Shown here in pieces: positions 7,455 to 18,284 of a stretch of DNA of 64,000 bases. The DNA is taken from NCBI RefSeq assembly GCF_012767755.2, contig NZ_AP023189.1:3536001-3600000 (forward strand). The letters are read 5' to 3'. Every line of letters begins with the position of its first letter. Positions within the stretch are counted from its first letter, which is position 1. Position numbers and translations under genes: made by a program. This DNA is from Pseudomonas tohonis (lineage in GTDB: Bacteria; Pseudomonadota; Gammaproteobacteria; Pseudomonadales; Pseudomonadaceae). The notes under the pieces are model-generated. The model saw nothing but the letters and a program-made list of their open reading frames with translations, ran no database searches and was not told the DNA's origin.

Positions 7455-9529
7455 GCGACGCCCTGTTGGCCGACCTGGCCGGTGCCGCCGGCCTCAGCAT
7501 CCACTGGACCGACGCCGACGGCCGCCCGCAGCAGGTGGCCCCCGAGGCCCAGCGCGCGTTGCTCGAAGCTTTGGGCTACCCCGCGCAGAGCGAGCAGCAG
7601 ATCCACGCCAGCCTCGCCCACATCGACCAGCAGCGAAGCAGCGCCGCCCTCGCCCCCCTGCTGACGCTGGACCAGGGCCAGCCGCTGTCGCTGGCCCGGC
7701 ATTTCGCCGCCGGCACGCCCTTCCAGCTGCAGCTCGAAGACGGCGCCCGGGTCGACGCCCGGCTCGACCACGAAGGCCGCCTGCCCGCCATCGCCGCCTG
7801 CGGCTACCAGCGCCTGCTGATCGGCGACCAGGCGCTGACCCTGGCCGTGGCCCCGCCGGCCTGCCAGAGCGTGGCCCAGCTCTGCGACCACCAGCGCCGG
7901 CACATCTGGGGGCTCACCGCGCAGCTGTATTCCCTGCGCCGCCCCGGCGACGGCGGGCTGGGCGACACCCAGGCGCTGGAGGAGCTGGCCCGCAGCGCCG
8001 CCGCCAAGGGCGCCGACGCCATCGCCCTGAGCCCGGTGCACGCCATGTTCAGCGCCAACAGCCACACCTACAGCCCCTACTCGCCCTCCAGCCGCCTGCT
8101 GTTCAACGTGCTGCACGCCGCCCCCGGCTGCATCCTCGGCGAGCGCGCCATGCAGCAGGCGATCGCCGCCTGCGGCCTGGGTGCCGAACTGGCGCGCCTG
8201 GAAGCCCAGCCGCTGATCGACTGGCCCGCCGTGGCCAGCAGCCGCCAGGCCATCCTGCGTGCGCTGTTCGACGGCTTCAGCGGCCCGGAGAACGCCTTCA
8301 GCGCCGACTTCGCCAGCTTCCGCGAGCACGGCGGCGACGCCTTGCTGCAGCACTGCCGCTTCGAGGCCCTGCACGGCTTCATGAGCCGCAGCGGCCTGCC
8401 CACCGACTGGCGCGTCTGGCCGGAGCAGTACCGCGATCCCCAGCACGAGGCGGTGCTGCGCTTCGCCGCCGAGCACGAGCAGGAAGTCACCTTCCACGCC
8501 TTCTGCCAGTGGCTGATCGCCCGGGGCCTGGACCGCGTGCAGAGCGCTGCCCGTGGCGCGGGGATGAAGATCGGCCTGATCGCCGACCTCGCCGTCGGCG
8601 CCGACGGTGCCGGCAGCCAGGCCTGGGCCCGCCAGGCCGAACTGCTGACCTCGGTGACGGTCGGCGCACCGCCGGACATCCTCAACCGTTCCGGGCAGAG
8701 CTGGGGGGTCTCGGCCTTCTCCCCCGAAGGCCTGCAACGCCACGGCTACCGCGCCTTCATCGAAATGCTGCAGGCCAACCTGGCCCACGCCGGCGGCATC
8801 CGCATCGACCACGTCATGGGCCTCAAGCGCCTCTGGGTGCTGCCCCAGGGCGCCCCGCCGGAAGCCGGCGCCTACCTCAACTACCCGCTGCAGGACCTGC
8901 TGCGCCTGCTGTCGCTGGAGTCCTTCCGCCACCGCGCCCTGGTCATCGGCGAAGACCTCGGCACCGTGCCCGCCGGCCTGCGTGAAGAATTGGCGCAGCG
9001 GATGATCCTCGGCATGCGCGTGCTGCAGTTCGAGCAGGCCGACGGCCGCTTCCTGCCGCCCCACAGCTGGCCCCGCGACGCCCTCGCCACCACCACCACC
9101 CACGACCTGCCGAGCATGCGCGGCTGGCTCCTGGGGCGCGACATCGAGTGGCGCGAGGTCACCGGCCAGCGCAGCGCCGAGCACAGCCACGGCGACCGCG
9201 AGGCCCGCGCGCGGGAGAAGCTGGCGCTGACCACGGCGCTCTACGCCAGCGACCCGGGCCACGGCCCGGACAGCGACAGCGAGGCGCAGCTGGAGGCCTG
9301 CATCGGCTTCGTCGGCCGCACCCCCGCGCCCCTGGTGCTGCTGCCCCTGGAAGACGTGATGGGCAGCGAGGAGCAGCCCAACCTGCCCGGCCCCGGCGAC
9401 CAGCACCCCAATTGGCGGCGGCGCTGGAGCGAACCGGCCGCCAGCATGCTCGACGGCCCGGGTGCCAGCCGCCGCCTGCAACGCCTCGACGACGCACGCC
9501 GCCAGCTGGAGGGCCAAGGCCATGAATGA
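7451..9529 (+). CDS. malQ: 4-alpha-glucanotransferase (amylomaltase)
   Basis: 692 residues, GH77. It moves maltosyl and longer units between alpha-glucans, supplying chains for the TreY/TreZ route. An N-terminal extension of ~150 residues precedes the catalytic barrel, as in the long proteobacterial MalQ form. Catalytic blocks are GGIRIDHVMGLKRLW (nucleophile Asp), VIGEDLGTVP (acid/base Glu) and TTTTHDLPSMRGWLLGRD. Start ATG overlaps the treZ stop (ATGA); the end overlaps treY by 8 bp. Confidence 0.95.
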   Translation: MSDALLADLAGAAGLSIHWTDADGRPQQVAPEAQRALLEALGYPAQSEQQIHASLAHIDQQRSSAALAPLLTLDQGQPLSLARHFAAGTPFQLQLEDGARVDARLDHEGRLPAIAACGYQRLLIGDQALTLAVAPPACQSVAQLCDHQRRHIWGLTAQLYSLRRPGDGGLGDTQALEELARSAAAKGADAIALSPVHAMFSANSHTYSPYSPSSRLLFNVLHAAPGCILGERAMQQAIAACGLGAELARLEAQPLIDWPAVASSRQAILRALFDGFSGPENAFSADFASFREHGGDALLQHCRFEALHGFMSRSGLPTDWRVWPEQYRDPQHEAVLRFAAEHEQEVTFHAFCQWLIARGLDRVQSAARGAGMKIGLIADLAVGADGAGSQAWARQAELLTSVTVGAPPDILNRSGQSWGVSAFSPEGLQRHGYRAFIEMLQANLAHAGGIRIDHVMGLKRLWVLPQGAPPEAGAYLNYPLQDLLRLLSLESFRHRALVIGEDLGTVPAGLREELAQRMILGMRVLQFEQADGRFLPPHSWPRDALATTTTHDLPSMRGWLLGRDIEWREVTGQRSAEHSHGDREARAREKLALTTALYASDPGHGPDSDSEAQLEACIGFVGRTPAPLVLLPLEDVMGSEEQPNLPGPGDQHPNWRRRWSEPAASMLDGPGASRRLQRLDDARRQLEGQGHE

Positions 9530-12320
9530 AGTCCGCGCCACCCTGCGCCTGCAGTTCCACCGGGGCTTCACCCTGGACGACGCCGTGCCCCTGGTGCACT
9601 ACTTCGCCCGGCTGGGCATCAGCCATGTCTACGCCTCGCCGCTGCTCACCGCGCGCAAGGGCTCGGTGCACGGCTACGACGTGGTCGACCCCACCCGGGT
9701 CAACCCCGAGCTGGGGGGCGAGGCGGCGCTCAAGCGCCTGGTCGCCGCCCTGCGCGAGCAGCGCATGGGGCTGATCCTCGACATCGTCTCCAACCACATG
9801 GCGGTGGGCGGTGACGACAACCCCTGGTGGCTCGACGTGCTCGAATGGGGCCGGAGCAGCCCCTACGCGCAGTTCTTCGACATCCAGTGGCGCTCCCACG
9901 ACCCGCTGCTGCGCGGCCAGCTGCTGGTGCCCTTCCTGCGCAGCGACTACGGCGAGGTGCTGGCAGCCGGCGAGATCGCCCTGCGCTACGACGCCGAGGA
10001 CGGCAGCCTCTACGCCCAGCACTTCGACCATCGCTTCCCCCTCACCCCGCCCAGCTACGGCGAACTGCTGCGGGCCAGCTGCGAGCCGTCGCTGGCGGAC
10101 CTCGCGGCGCGCTTCGAGGCCCTGGACGGGCAGCCCGATGCCTGGCAACAGGCCCGGGAGCTGCGCCGCCAGCTGGCCGAGGCCACCCCGGACGACGTGC
10201 CCATGGCCCGCGCCCTGGAGCATTACCACGCCGACACCCCGGAAGGCCTGGAGCGCCTGCACCAACTGCTCGAGCGCCAGCACTACCGCCTGGCCAGCTG
10301 GCGCACCGCCGCCGACGACATCAACTGGCGGCGCTTCTTCGACATCAACGAACTGGGCGGCCTGCGCGTCGAGCGGCCCGAGGTGTTCGAGGCCACCCAC
10401 GCCAAGGTCTTCGAGCTGATCGCGGCGGGCCTGGTGGACGGCCTGCGCATCGACCACGTGGATGGCCTGGCCGACCCGCGCGGCTATTGCCGGCGCCTGC
10501 GCCGCCGGGTCGAGGGGCTGCTCGCCACGCGTCCACGCGCCCTGCTCGGCCAGCACTTCCCGATCTACGTCGAGAAGATCCTCGGCCAGGGCGAACGCCT
10601 GGCCGACGACTGGGGCGTGGACGGCACCACCGGCTACGAATTCATGAACCAGGTGTCCCTGCTGCAGCACTCCCCCCTGGGCGAGCTGCAGCTCAACGCC
10701 CTGTGGAGCACCCTCAGCGGCCGCTCCGGGCGCTTCCAGGACGAGGTGCTCGAGGCACGCCAGCTGGTGCTCACCAGCTCCCTGGCGGGGGATCTGGAAA
10801 ACCTCGCCCAGGGCCTGCTGCTGGTGGCGCGCGAAGACATCGCCACCCGCGACCTGACCCTGGGCGCCATCCGCCGCGCACTGCTGGAACTCATCGTGCA
10901 TTTCCCGGTGTACCGCACCTATGCCGGTGCCTGCGGCCGCTCCGAGCAGGATCGCCGCGTCTTCGAGCAGGCCCTGGCCAGTGCCCGCAGCACCCTGGGC
11001 GAGGCCGACCAGCCGCTGTTGCAGCACCTGGACCGCTGGCTCGGCGGCCAGCCCCTGCGCGAGGTGCCGCCCGGCCCGCAGCGCAAGCAGCGGCGCAAGG
11101 TCCTGGCGCGCTTCCAGCAACTCACCTCCCCGGCCGCCGCCAAGGCCGTGGAAGACACCGCCTGCTACCGCTCGGCGGTGCTGCTCTCGCGCAACGACGT
11201 GGGCTTCGACCCGCAGCAGTTCAGCGGCTCGGTCGCCGAGTTCCACGCCCAGTGCCTGGCGCGCTCGCAGCACTTCCCCGGCAACCTGCTGACCACCGCC
11301 ACCCACGACCACAAGCGCGGCGAGGACAACCGCGCGCGCCTGGCCGTGCTCAGCGAGCGCTCCGCCTGGTTCGCCGCCCGCTGCGAGCACTGGCGGCGCC
11401 TGGCAGCGCCCCTGCGCGCGGTGCTGGACAGCGACGGCGCCCCCAGCGCGGCGGACGAGCTGATGCTCTACCAGTGCCTGCTCGGCAGCTGGCCGCTGGA
11501 CCTCGACGCCGACGACCGCCACGCCCTGGAGGCCTACCTGGAGCGCCTGCTGCGCTGGCAGGAAAAGGCCCTGCGCGAGGCCAAGCTGCAAAGCAGCTGG
11601 AGTGCCCCCAACGCCGCCTATGAAGTGGCCTGCCGCACCTTCCTGCACGACCTGCTGGCGCGCGACACCGCCCGCGAGCTGCGCATCGACATCGCCGCCG
11701 CCGCCAACGCCATCGCCCCCGCCGGCGCCCTCAACGGACTCGCCCAGTGCCTGCTGCGCATGACCACGCCCGGCATCCCCGACCTCTACCAGGGCACCGA
11801 ATTCTGGGACTTCAGCCTGGTGGACCCGGACAACCGCCGCGAAGTGGACTTCGCCCGCCGCATCGACGCCCTCACCGAACCGGCCGACCAGCGCCAGCTG
11901 ATCGAGCACTGGCGCGACGGCCGCATCAAGCAATGGCTGATCACGACCGTGCTCTCGGTGCGTTATGCCCGCGCCGACCTGTTCGCCCGGGGCGACTACC
12001 AGCCGCTGCAGGTGGAGGGCGATCACGCCGAGCAGGTGCTGGCCTTCGCCCGCAGCCAGGGTGGCGACTATCTGGTGGTGCTGGTGCCGCGCCTGGCCAG
12101 CGAGCTGCTGGACGAGGCCGTCACCCCACACATCCCGCCAGCACGCTGGGGCGACACCCGCGTGGTGCTGCCCACCGCCATTGCCGACAGCACGCTCACC
12201 GGCGTGTTCTCCAGCGCGCCGCTGCACCCCGTCGATGGGCGCATCGCTCTGGCGCAGGCGCTGGCGGACTTCCCCGTCAACCTCTTGTGTTTCAGACCTC
12301 ACCAGGAGCCACAGCCATGA
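9522..12320 (+). CDS. treY: Malto-oligosyltrehalose synthase
   Basis: 932 residues, GH13. It isomerises the reducing-end alpha-1,4 bond of maltooligosaccharide to alpha,alpha-1,1, giving maltooligosyl-trehalose for TreZ. The start is set at MNEVRATLRLQFHRGFT, which overlaps the malQ stop; a 20-codon in-frame extension upstream lies inside malQ and is unlikely to be used. Motifs: YASPLLTARKGSVHGYD, DIVSNHMAVG, DGLRIDHVDGLADP, VEKILGQGE and TATHDHKRGEDNRARL. With treZ it completes the two-enzyme route from glycogen to trehalose, a compatible solute. Confidence 0.95.
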   Translation: MNEVRATLRLQFHRGFTLDDAVPLVHYFARLGISHVYASPLLTARKGSVHGYDVVDPTRVNPELGGEAALKRLVAALREQRMGLILDIVSNHMAVGGDDNPWWLDVLEWGRSSPYAQFFDIQWRSHDPLLRGQLLVPFLRSDYGEVLAAGEIALRYDAEDGSLYAQHFDHRFPLTPPSYGELLRASCEPSLADLAARFEALDGQPDAWQQARELRRQLAEATPDDVPMARALEHYHADTPEGLERLHQLLERQHYRLASWRTAADDINWRRFFDINELGGLRVERPEVFEATHAKVFELIAAGLVDGLRIDHVDGLADPRGYCRRLRRRVEGLLATRPRALLGQHFPIYVEKILGQGERLADDWGVDGTTGYEFMNQVSLLQHSPLGELQLNALWSTLSGRSGRFQDEVLEARQLVLTSSLAGDLENLAQGLLLVAREDIATRDLTLGAIRRALLELIVHFPVYRTYAGACGRSEQDRRVFEQALASARSTLGEADQPLLQHLDRWLGGQPLREVPPGPQRKQRRKVLARFQQLTSPAAAKAVEDTACYRSAVLLSRNDVGFDPQQFSGSVAEFHAQCLARSQHFPGNLLTTATHDHKRGEDNRARLAVLSERSAWFAARCEHWRRLAAPLRAVLDSDGAPSAADELMLYQCLLGSWPLDLDADDRHALEAYLERLLRWQEKALREAKLQSSWSAPNAAYEVACRTFLHDLLARDTARELRIDIAAAANAIAPAGALNGLAQCLLRMTTPGIPDLYQGTEFWDFSLVDPDNRREVDFARRIDALTEPADQRQLIEHWRDGRIKQWLITTVLSVRYARADLFARGDYQPLQVEGDHAEQVLAFARSQGGDYLVVLVPRLASELLDEAVTPHIPPARWGDTRVVLPTAIADSTLTGVFSSAPLHPVDGRIALAQALADFPVNLLCFRPHQEPQP

Positions 12321-12640
12321 GTGCAGAAGAACAGCGCATCCGCGAATTCGCCTACCAGATCTGGGAATCGGAGGGCAAACCCACGGGCCAGGAAGCCCGC
12401 CACTGGGAAATGGCGCGCAAGCTCGCCGAGTCGGAAACCCGCGGCGAGCGCCCGCCGGCGCCCAAGCCGCGCCGGGTCAGCAAGCCCAAGGAAGTACCGG
12501 CCAGCCCGCCCGCCGAGGCCCTCGTCGCCCAGCCGGCCCCGCGCAAGCCACGTGCCGCCAAGGCCCCCGCCGAAGAAAAACCCGCGCTGCTGAAGAAGCC
12601 GCGCGCCACCAAGGCCACGCCCAAGGCGCCGAAAGCCTGA
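12317..12640 (+). CDS. DUF2934 protein with Lys/Ala/Pro-rich tail
   Basis: 107 residues. Residues 1-40 (EQRIREFAYQIWESEGKPTG) are a recognisable DUF2934 helix pair, a small domain of unknown function often coded beside stress and glycogen genes. Residues ~45-107 are low complexity, with repeated PK, APAEEKP and KATPKAPKA units like histone-H1/AlgP-type basic tails, which suggests nucleic-acid or polyanion binding (inference). It overlaps treY by 4 bp and is 31 bp upstream of glgX, so it is co-transcribed. The tail is inherently variable and length differences between strains would be expected. Confidence 0.8.
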   Translation: MSAEEQRIREFAYQIWESEGKPTGQEARHWEMARKLAESETRGERPPAPKPRRVSKPKEVPASPPAEALVAQPAPRKPRAAKAPAEEKPALLKKPRATKATPKAPKA

Positions 12641-12671
12641 GCCCAACCGAGTCGTTTGAGGAGAAGCACCA

Positions 12672-14797
<2,126 letters not shown>

Positions 14798-14798
<1 letters not shown>

Positions 14799-14929
14799 TG
14801 GGCGGCGCCCCGGCCTGCTCCGCCGACCGCCTGGAAGGCGACCTGGCGGAGTACCCGCGCCGGGGCGCCGACACGCCCGGACCCGGTCGCCTCGCCACCT
14901 CGGCCGCACAGGGGAGCTGGATGCCATGA
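14798..14929 (+). CDS. Possible 43-residue ORF coupled to glgX and the PIG-L gene
   Basis: ATG overlaps the glgX stop (TGATG) and the TGA stop overlaps the ATG of the PIG-L gene (ATGA), so it fills the whole gap with the same overlap style as its neighbours. Third codon positions are almost all G or C, as in the surrounding genes. No known domain; the sequence is polar with two Pro/Gly-rich parts. It lacks a clear own Shine-Dalgarno site beyond the glgX end, so it may be fortuitous. Confidence 0.35.
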
Positions 14930-15681
14930 GAGCCCACCTCATCCACGGCGACGGCACGCCGCTGCAGGCCTGGAACGCCTCGCAGCACCTGAGCCTGGTG
15001 CCGACCATCCGCTGCGAGCGCCTGGTACCGCCGGAAGCCCGCGCGGTGATCGTCGCACCGCACCCGGGCGACGAGGTGCTCGGCTGCGGCGGCCTGCTGC
15101 AGCTGCTGTTCCAGCTGCACCGCCAGGTGCTGCTGATCTCGGTCACCGACGGCAGCGCCAGCCACCCCGGCTCGCGCTACTGGACCGCGCACCGCCTCGG
15201 CATCGTGCGCCCCCAGGAAAGCGCCGAGGCGCTGCATCGCCTGGGCATCCCGGTGGCGGAGCTGAAGTGGCTGCGCGGCGGCTTCCCCGACACCGGCGTC
15301 GGGCGCCACCTGGGCGAGCTCAAGCGCTTCCTCGCCACCTACCTGCAGCCCTCCGACGTGGTCTTCACCCCCTGGCGCGAGGACGGCCACGACGACCATG
15401 AGGCGGTGGGGCTGGCCGCCCTCGAAGTCGGCAGCGAGATCGGCGCGCTGGTCCACGAGGTGCCTATCCGGGCCTGGCACTGGGCGAGCCCGGAAGACCC
15501 GCGCATCCCCTGGGAGCGTGCGCGCAAAGTCGAACTCGACATCTGGACCCTGGCCCGCAAGCGCCACGCCGTGCAGGCCTTCGCCAGCCAGCTGTACGCC
15601 GACCCCGGTGGTGGCCCGCCGGCGCTCGGCAGCGCCAGCCTGGAACGCCTGCAACAGCCCTTCGAGCTGTTCTTCCTATGA
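14926..15681 (+). CDS. PIG-L family deacetylase-like protein
   Basis: 251 residues. The LmbE/PIG-L fold is shown by VIVAPHPGDEVLGCGGLL (residues ~45-62) and the metal-ligand histidine region EDGHDDHEAVGLA (~147-159). Family members are Zn-dependent N-acetylglucosamine-type deacetylases. The usual motif is HPDDE; here the first Asp, which in MshB is the general base, is Gly (HPGDE), while the metal-binding His and Asp remain. Activity may therefore be altered. It sits in a deacetylase-methyltransferase-glycosyltransferase set, suggesting modification of a small glycoconjugate. It overlaps the methyltransferase by 4 bp. Confidence 0.85.
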   Translation: MRAHLIHGDGTPLQAWNASQHLSLVPTIRCERLVPPEARAVIVAPHPGDEVLGCGGLLQLLFQLHRQVLLISVTDGSASHPGSRYWTAHRLGIVRPQESAEALHRLGIPVAELKWLRGGFPDTGVGRHLGELKRFLATYLQPSDVVFTPWREDGHDDHEAVGLAALEVGSEIGALVHEVPIRAWHWASPEDPRIPWERARKVELDIWTLARKRHAVQAFASQLYADPGGGPPALGSASLERLQQPFELFFL

Positions 15682-16289
15682 GCGTGGCCGACACCTACTT
15701 CGACAAGCTCTACCACGACAGCCGCGACCCCTGGGCCTTCCGCCGCCGCTGGTACGAGAAGCGCAAGCGCAGCCTGGTGCTCGCCGCCCTGCCCCGCGGC
15801 TTCTACGACAGGGTCTTCGAGCCCGGCTGCAGCAGCGGCGAGCTGAGCCTGCGCCTGGCCGACCGCTGCCACGACCTGCTGTGCTGCGACACCTCGGCGC
15901 GCGCCGTGGAGCTGGCCGCCCAGCGCCTGGCCAACAAGCCCAACGTGCGCCTTTTGCAGGCGCGCCTGCCGCAGCAGTGGCCGGGCGGGCGCTTCGACCT
16001 GATCATCCTCAGCGAGCTGTGCTATTACCTCGACGCCGACGACCTCGACCGCCTCATCGCGCATTGCCTGGAATCGCTGAACCGCAGCGGCACCCTGCTC
16101 GCCTGCCATTGGCGGCCGGAGATCGACGGCTGCCCGCTGACCGGCGACCAGGTCCACGAACGCCTGGCCCGGGGCCTGGGCATGCCGCGCCTGCTGCGCC
16201 ACGAAGAGCCCGACCTGCTGCTGGAGGTCTGGTGCCACGACGCCACCTCGGTGGCCGAGCGGGAGGGGCTGCGGGAGCACGGTGCATGA
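15678..16289 (+). CDS. SAM-dependent methyltransferase (NodS-like)
   Basis: 203 residues, class I Rossmann methyltransferase of the NodS type. The SAM-binding motif VFEPGCSSGELSLRLADRC is near residues 38-56, followed by an acidic strand end (LLCCDTSARAVELA) and the motif RFDLIILSELCYYLD. NodS proteins N-methylate deacetylated chitooligosaccharide; here the partner deacetylase is the overlapping PIG-L gene. The natural substrate is unknown. Its stop TGA overlaps the ATG of a glycosyltransferase remnant. Confidence 0.85.
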   Translation: MSVADTYFDKLYHDSRDPWAFRRRWYEKRKRSLVLAALPRGFYDRVFEPGCSSGELSLRLADRCHDLLCCDTSARAVELAAQRLANKPNVRLLQARLPQQWPGGRFDLIILSELCYYLDADDLDRLIAHCLESLNRSGTLLACHWRPEIDGCPLTGDQVHERLARGLGMPRLLRHEEPDLLLEVWCHDATSVAEREGLREHGA

Positions 16290-16366
16290 CCGGCGTCATC
16301 CCGGAGCACAGCGAGGAACGGCTGCTCGGCCCCCGCATCGAATCGGTGCTGGCGGCAGCCGCCCGT
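16286..16366 (+). pseudogene. 5' stub of a family-2 glycosyltransferase gene, truncated by REP array
   Basis: The frame opens with ATG overlapping the methyltransferase stop and encodes MTGVIPEHSEERLLGPRIES-VLAAA. This resembles the usual GT2 N-terminus (GVVIPAHNEERLL...) with one codon missing and Asn changed to Ser. After about 27 codons it runs straight into the tandem REP repeats and no further glycosyltransferase sequence follows. The deacetylase-methyltransferase-glycosyltransferase order is a familiar set, so I read this as a decayed gene. A short fortuitous match is the alternative. Confidence 0.55.
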
Positions 16367-16826
16367 GTGGGAGCGAATTCATTCGCGATCGACGCCACAC
16401 CACACACCGTGTTTCACCCGACCTACCCGCCGCCCCGCCATCGATGCCCGGGCCTCACATCGATGCGCGCGCCGCCTTCCCAGGTGCGCGCAGCACACCC
16501 TACGGCCGTGCACCGCGCCTCCCCGGACCTGTAGGGGCGAATTCATTCGCCAAGCGGTGCGCAACGCCGCCCGCGTGGGAGCGAATACATTCGCGATCGG
16601 AGCCACACCACACGCCGGGTTTCACCCGACCTACCCGCCGCCCCGCCCTCGATGCCCGGGCCTCACATCGATGTGCGCGCCGCCTTCCCAGGTGCGCGCA
16701 GTACACCCTACGGCCCTGCACCGAGCCTCCCCGGAGCTGTAGGGGCGAATTCATTCGCCAAGCGGTACGCAGCGCCGCCCGCGTGGGAGCGAATTCATGC
16801 GCGATCGGTACTCCACCACACGCCGG
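16367..16826 (+). repeat. 208-bp tandem repeat array built of REP-type hairpins
   Basis: The phrase GTGGGAGCGAATTCATTCGCG begins at 16367, recurs at 16575 (one base changed) and again at 16783, giving two full units of exactly 208 bp and a partial third. Each unit also holds a second REP-like palindrome (TGTAGGGGCGAATTCATTCGC) and CATCGATG-type inverted repeats. Units differ at scattered positions. No gene is supported between 16367 and 16983; bases 16827-16983 lead into the dehydrogenase gene. Confidence 0.85.
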
Positions 16827-16983
16827 CCCGAAACCCGGGCTGCGCCTCGTGCCCAACGGGCAGAAAACCTGAACCGCTCCCTCGCTGCCCAGTCGGAACT
16901 ATCACAGGTGCCGCCAGGGCACCTGCCGTTTTCCATGCCTGGTCGCCGGCGAGCACCGGCCCGGGCCCGAACAGGAGCCACCC

Positions 16984-18273
16984 ATGAAGGCAGTCGTATT
17001 CCATGACGTGGGCGACATCCGTCTCGACGACGTCCCCGAGCCGACCCTGCAGGCGCCCACGGACGCGATCATCCGCCTCACCGCCTCGGCCATCTGCGGC
17101 ACCGACCTGCACTTCGTGCGCGGCACCGTCAGCGGCATGGTCAAGGGCACCATCCTCGGCCACGAGGGCGTCGGCATCGTCGAAGCCCTGGGCAACGACG
17201 TGCGCAACCTGCAGATCGGCGACCGCGTGGTGGTGCCTTCCACCATCGCCTGCGGCAACTGCTCCTACTGCCGGGCCGGCTACTACGCCCAGTGCGACGT
17301 GGCCAACCCCAACGGCAAGGAGGCCGGCACCGCGTTCTACGGCGGGCCCCAGGCCACCGGCCCCTTCCATGGGTTGCAGGCGGAGAAGGCCCGCATCCCC
17401 CACGCCAACATCGGCCTGATCAAGCTGCCCAGCGAGATCAGCGACGACCAGGCCATCCTGCTCTCCGACATCTTCCCCACCGGCTACTTCGGTGCCGAGA
17501 TGGCCGAGGTCACCCCCGGCGACACGGTGGCGGTGTTCGGCTGCGGCCCAGTGGGTCAGTTCGCCATCGCCAGCGCCAAGCTGATGGGTGCCGCCCGGGT
17601 GTTCGCCATCGACCACCTCGACGACCGCCTGCGCATGGCCCGCCAGCAAGGCGCCGAAGTGATCAACTTCGACCTGGAAGACCCGGTCAAGACCCTGCGC
17701 CGGCTCACCGATGGCATCGGCGTCGACCGCGCCATCGATGCCGTGGGCGTGGACGCCGAGCACGCCTGCCACGACCACCACGCCGCCGGACGCATGCGCC
17801 GGGAGATGGCCGAACTGACGCCGCGCACCCACCCGGACGGCGACAACTGGCACCCAGGCGATGCCCCGAGCCAGGCCCTGCAATGGGCGGTCGAAGGCCT
17901 GGCCAAGGCCGGCACCCTGTCGATCATCGGCGTCTACCCGCAGCAGGCGCGCAGTTTCCCCATCGGCCTGGCGATGAACAAGAACCTGACCATCAACATG
18001 GGCAACTGCCACCACCGCAAGTACATCCCCAAGCTCATCGAGCTGACCCTGAACAAGCGCGTCGACCCGGCCAAGATCCTCACCCAGGTCAAGCCGATGA
18101 GCGATGCCATCGAAGCGTTCAAGGCCTTCGACCGCCGCGAGAGCGGCTGGATCAAGGTGGAGTTGCACCCACAGCGGATGCAGCCGGCGGGCGATGGCGG
18201 CGAAGAAGTGATCGCCGACGAGGCGCAGCTGGAACGGACGCTCGCGTCCGTCACCCCGGCTCCGGGACGCTAG
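16984..18273 (+). CDS. Zinc-dependent alcohol dehydrogenase (formaldehyde dehydrogenase-like)
   Basis: 429 residues, medium-chain dehydrogenase family, long form close to glutathione-independent formaldehyde dehydrogenases. Catalytic zinc ligands are in ICGTDLHF and GHEGVGIVE. The structural zinc site is CGNCSYCRAGYYAQC. The NAD-binding Gly motif FGCGPVGQFA is near residues 183-192. Length and the HHRKYIPKLIEL region match the FdhA-like branch. Equivalent to PA2158 by position. First gene of a second overlapping operon with DUF72, EEP, clsB and ybhN genes. Start ATG follows AGGAGCCACCC. Confidence 0.9.
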   Translation: MKAVVFHDVGDIRLDDVPEPTLQAPTDAIIRLTASAICGTDLHFVRGTVSGMVKGTILGHEGVGIVEALGNDVRNLQIGDRVVVPSTIACGNCSYCRAGYYAQCDVANPNGKEAGTAFYGGPQATGPFHGLQAEKARIPHANIGLIKLPSEISDDQAILLSDIFPTGYFGAEMAEVTPGDTVAVFGCGPVGQFAIASAKLMGAARVFAIDHLDDRLRMARQQGAEVINFDLEDPVKTLRRLTDGIGVDRAIDAVGVDAEHACHDHHAAGRMRREMAELTPRTHPDGDNWHPGDAPSQALQWAVEGLAKAGTLSIIGVYPQQARSFPIGLAMNKNLTINMGNCHHRKYIPKLIELTLNKRVDPAKILTQVKPMSDAIEAFKAFDRRESGWIKVELHPQRMQPAGDGGEEVIADEAQLERTLASVTPAPGR

Positions 18274-18284
18274 CGGAGGCGAGG

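Noticed and set aside
7394..12302. Long minus-strand frames opposite malQ and treY
   Set aside because: High-GC antisense shadows. The plus-strand genes carry all catalytic motifs and overlapping start/stop signals.
16367..16826. CRISPR-like array
   Set aside because: The repeat period is 208 bp with near-identical content throughout rather than short repeats with unique spacers, and no cas genes are present.
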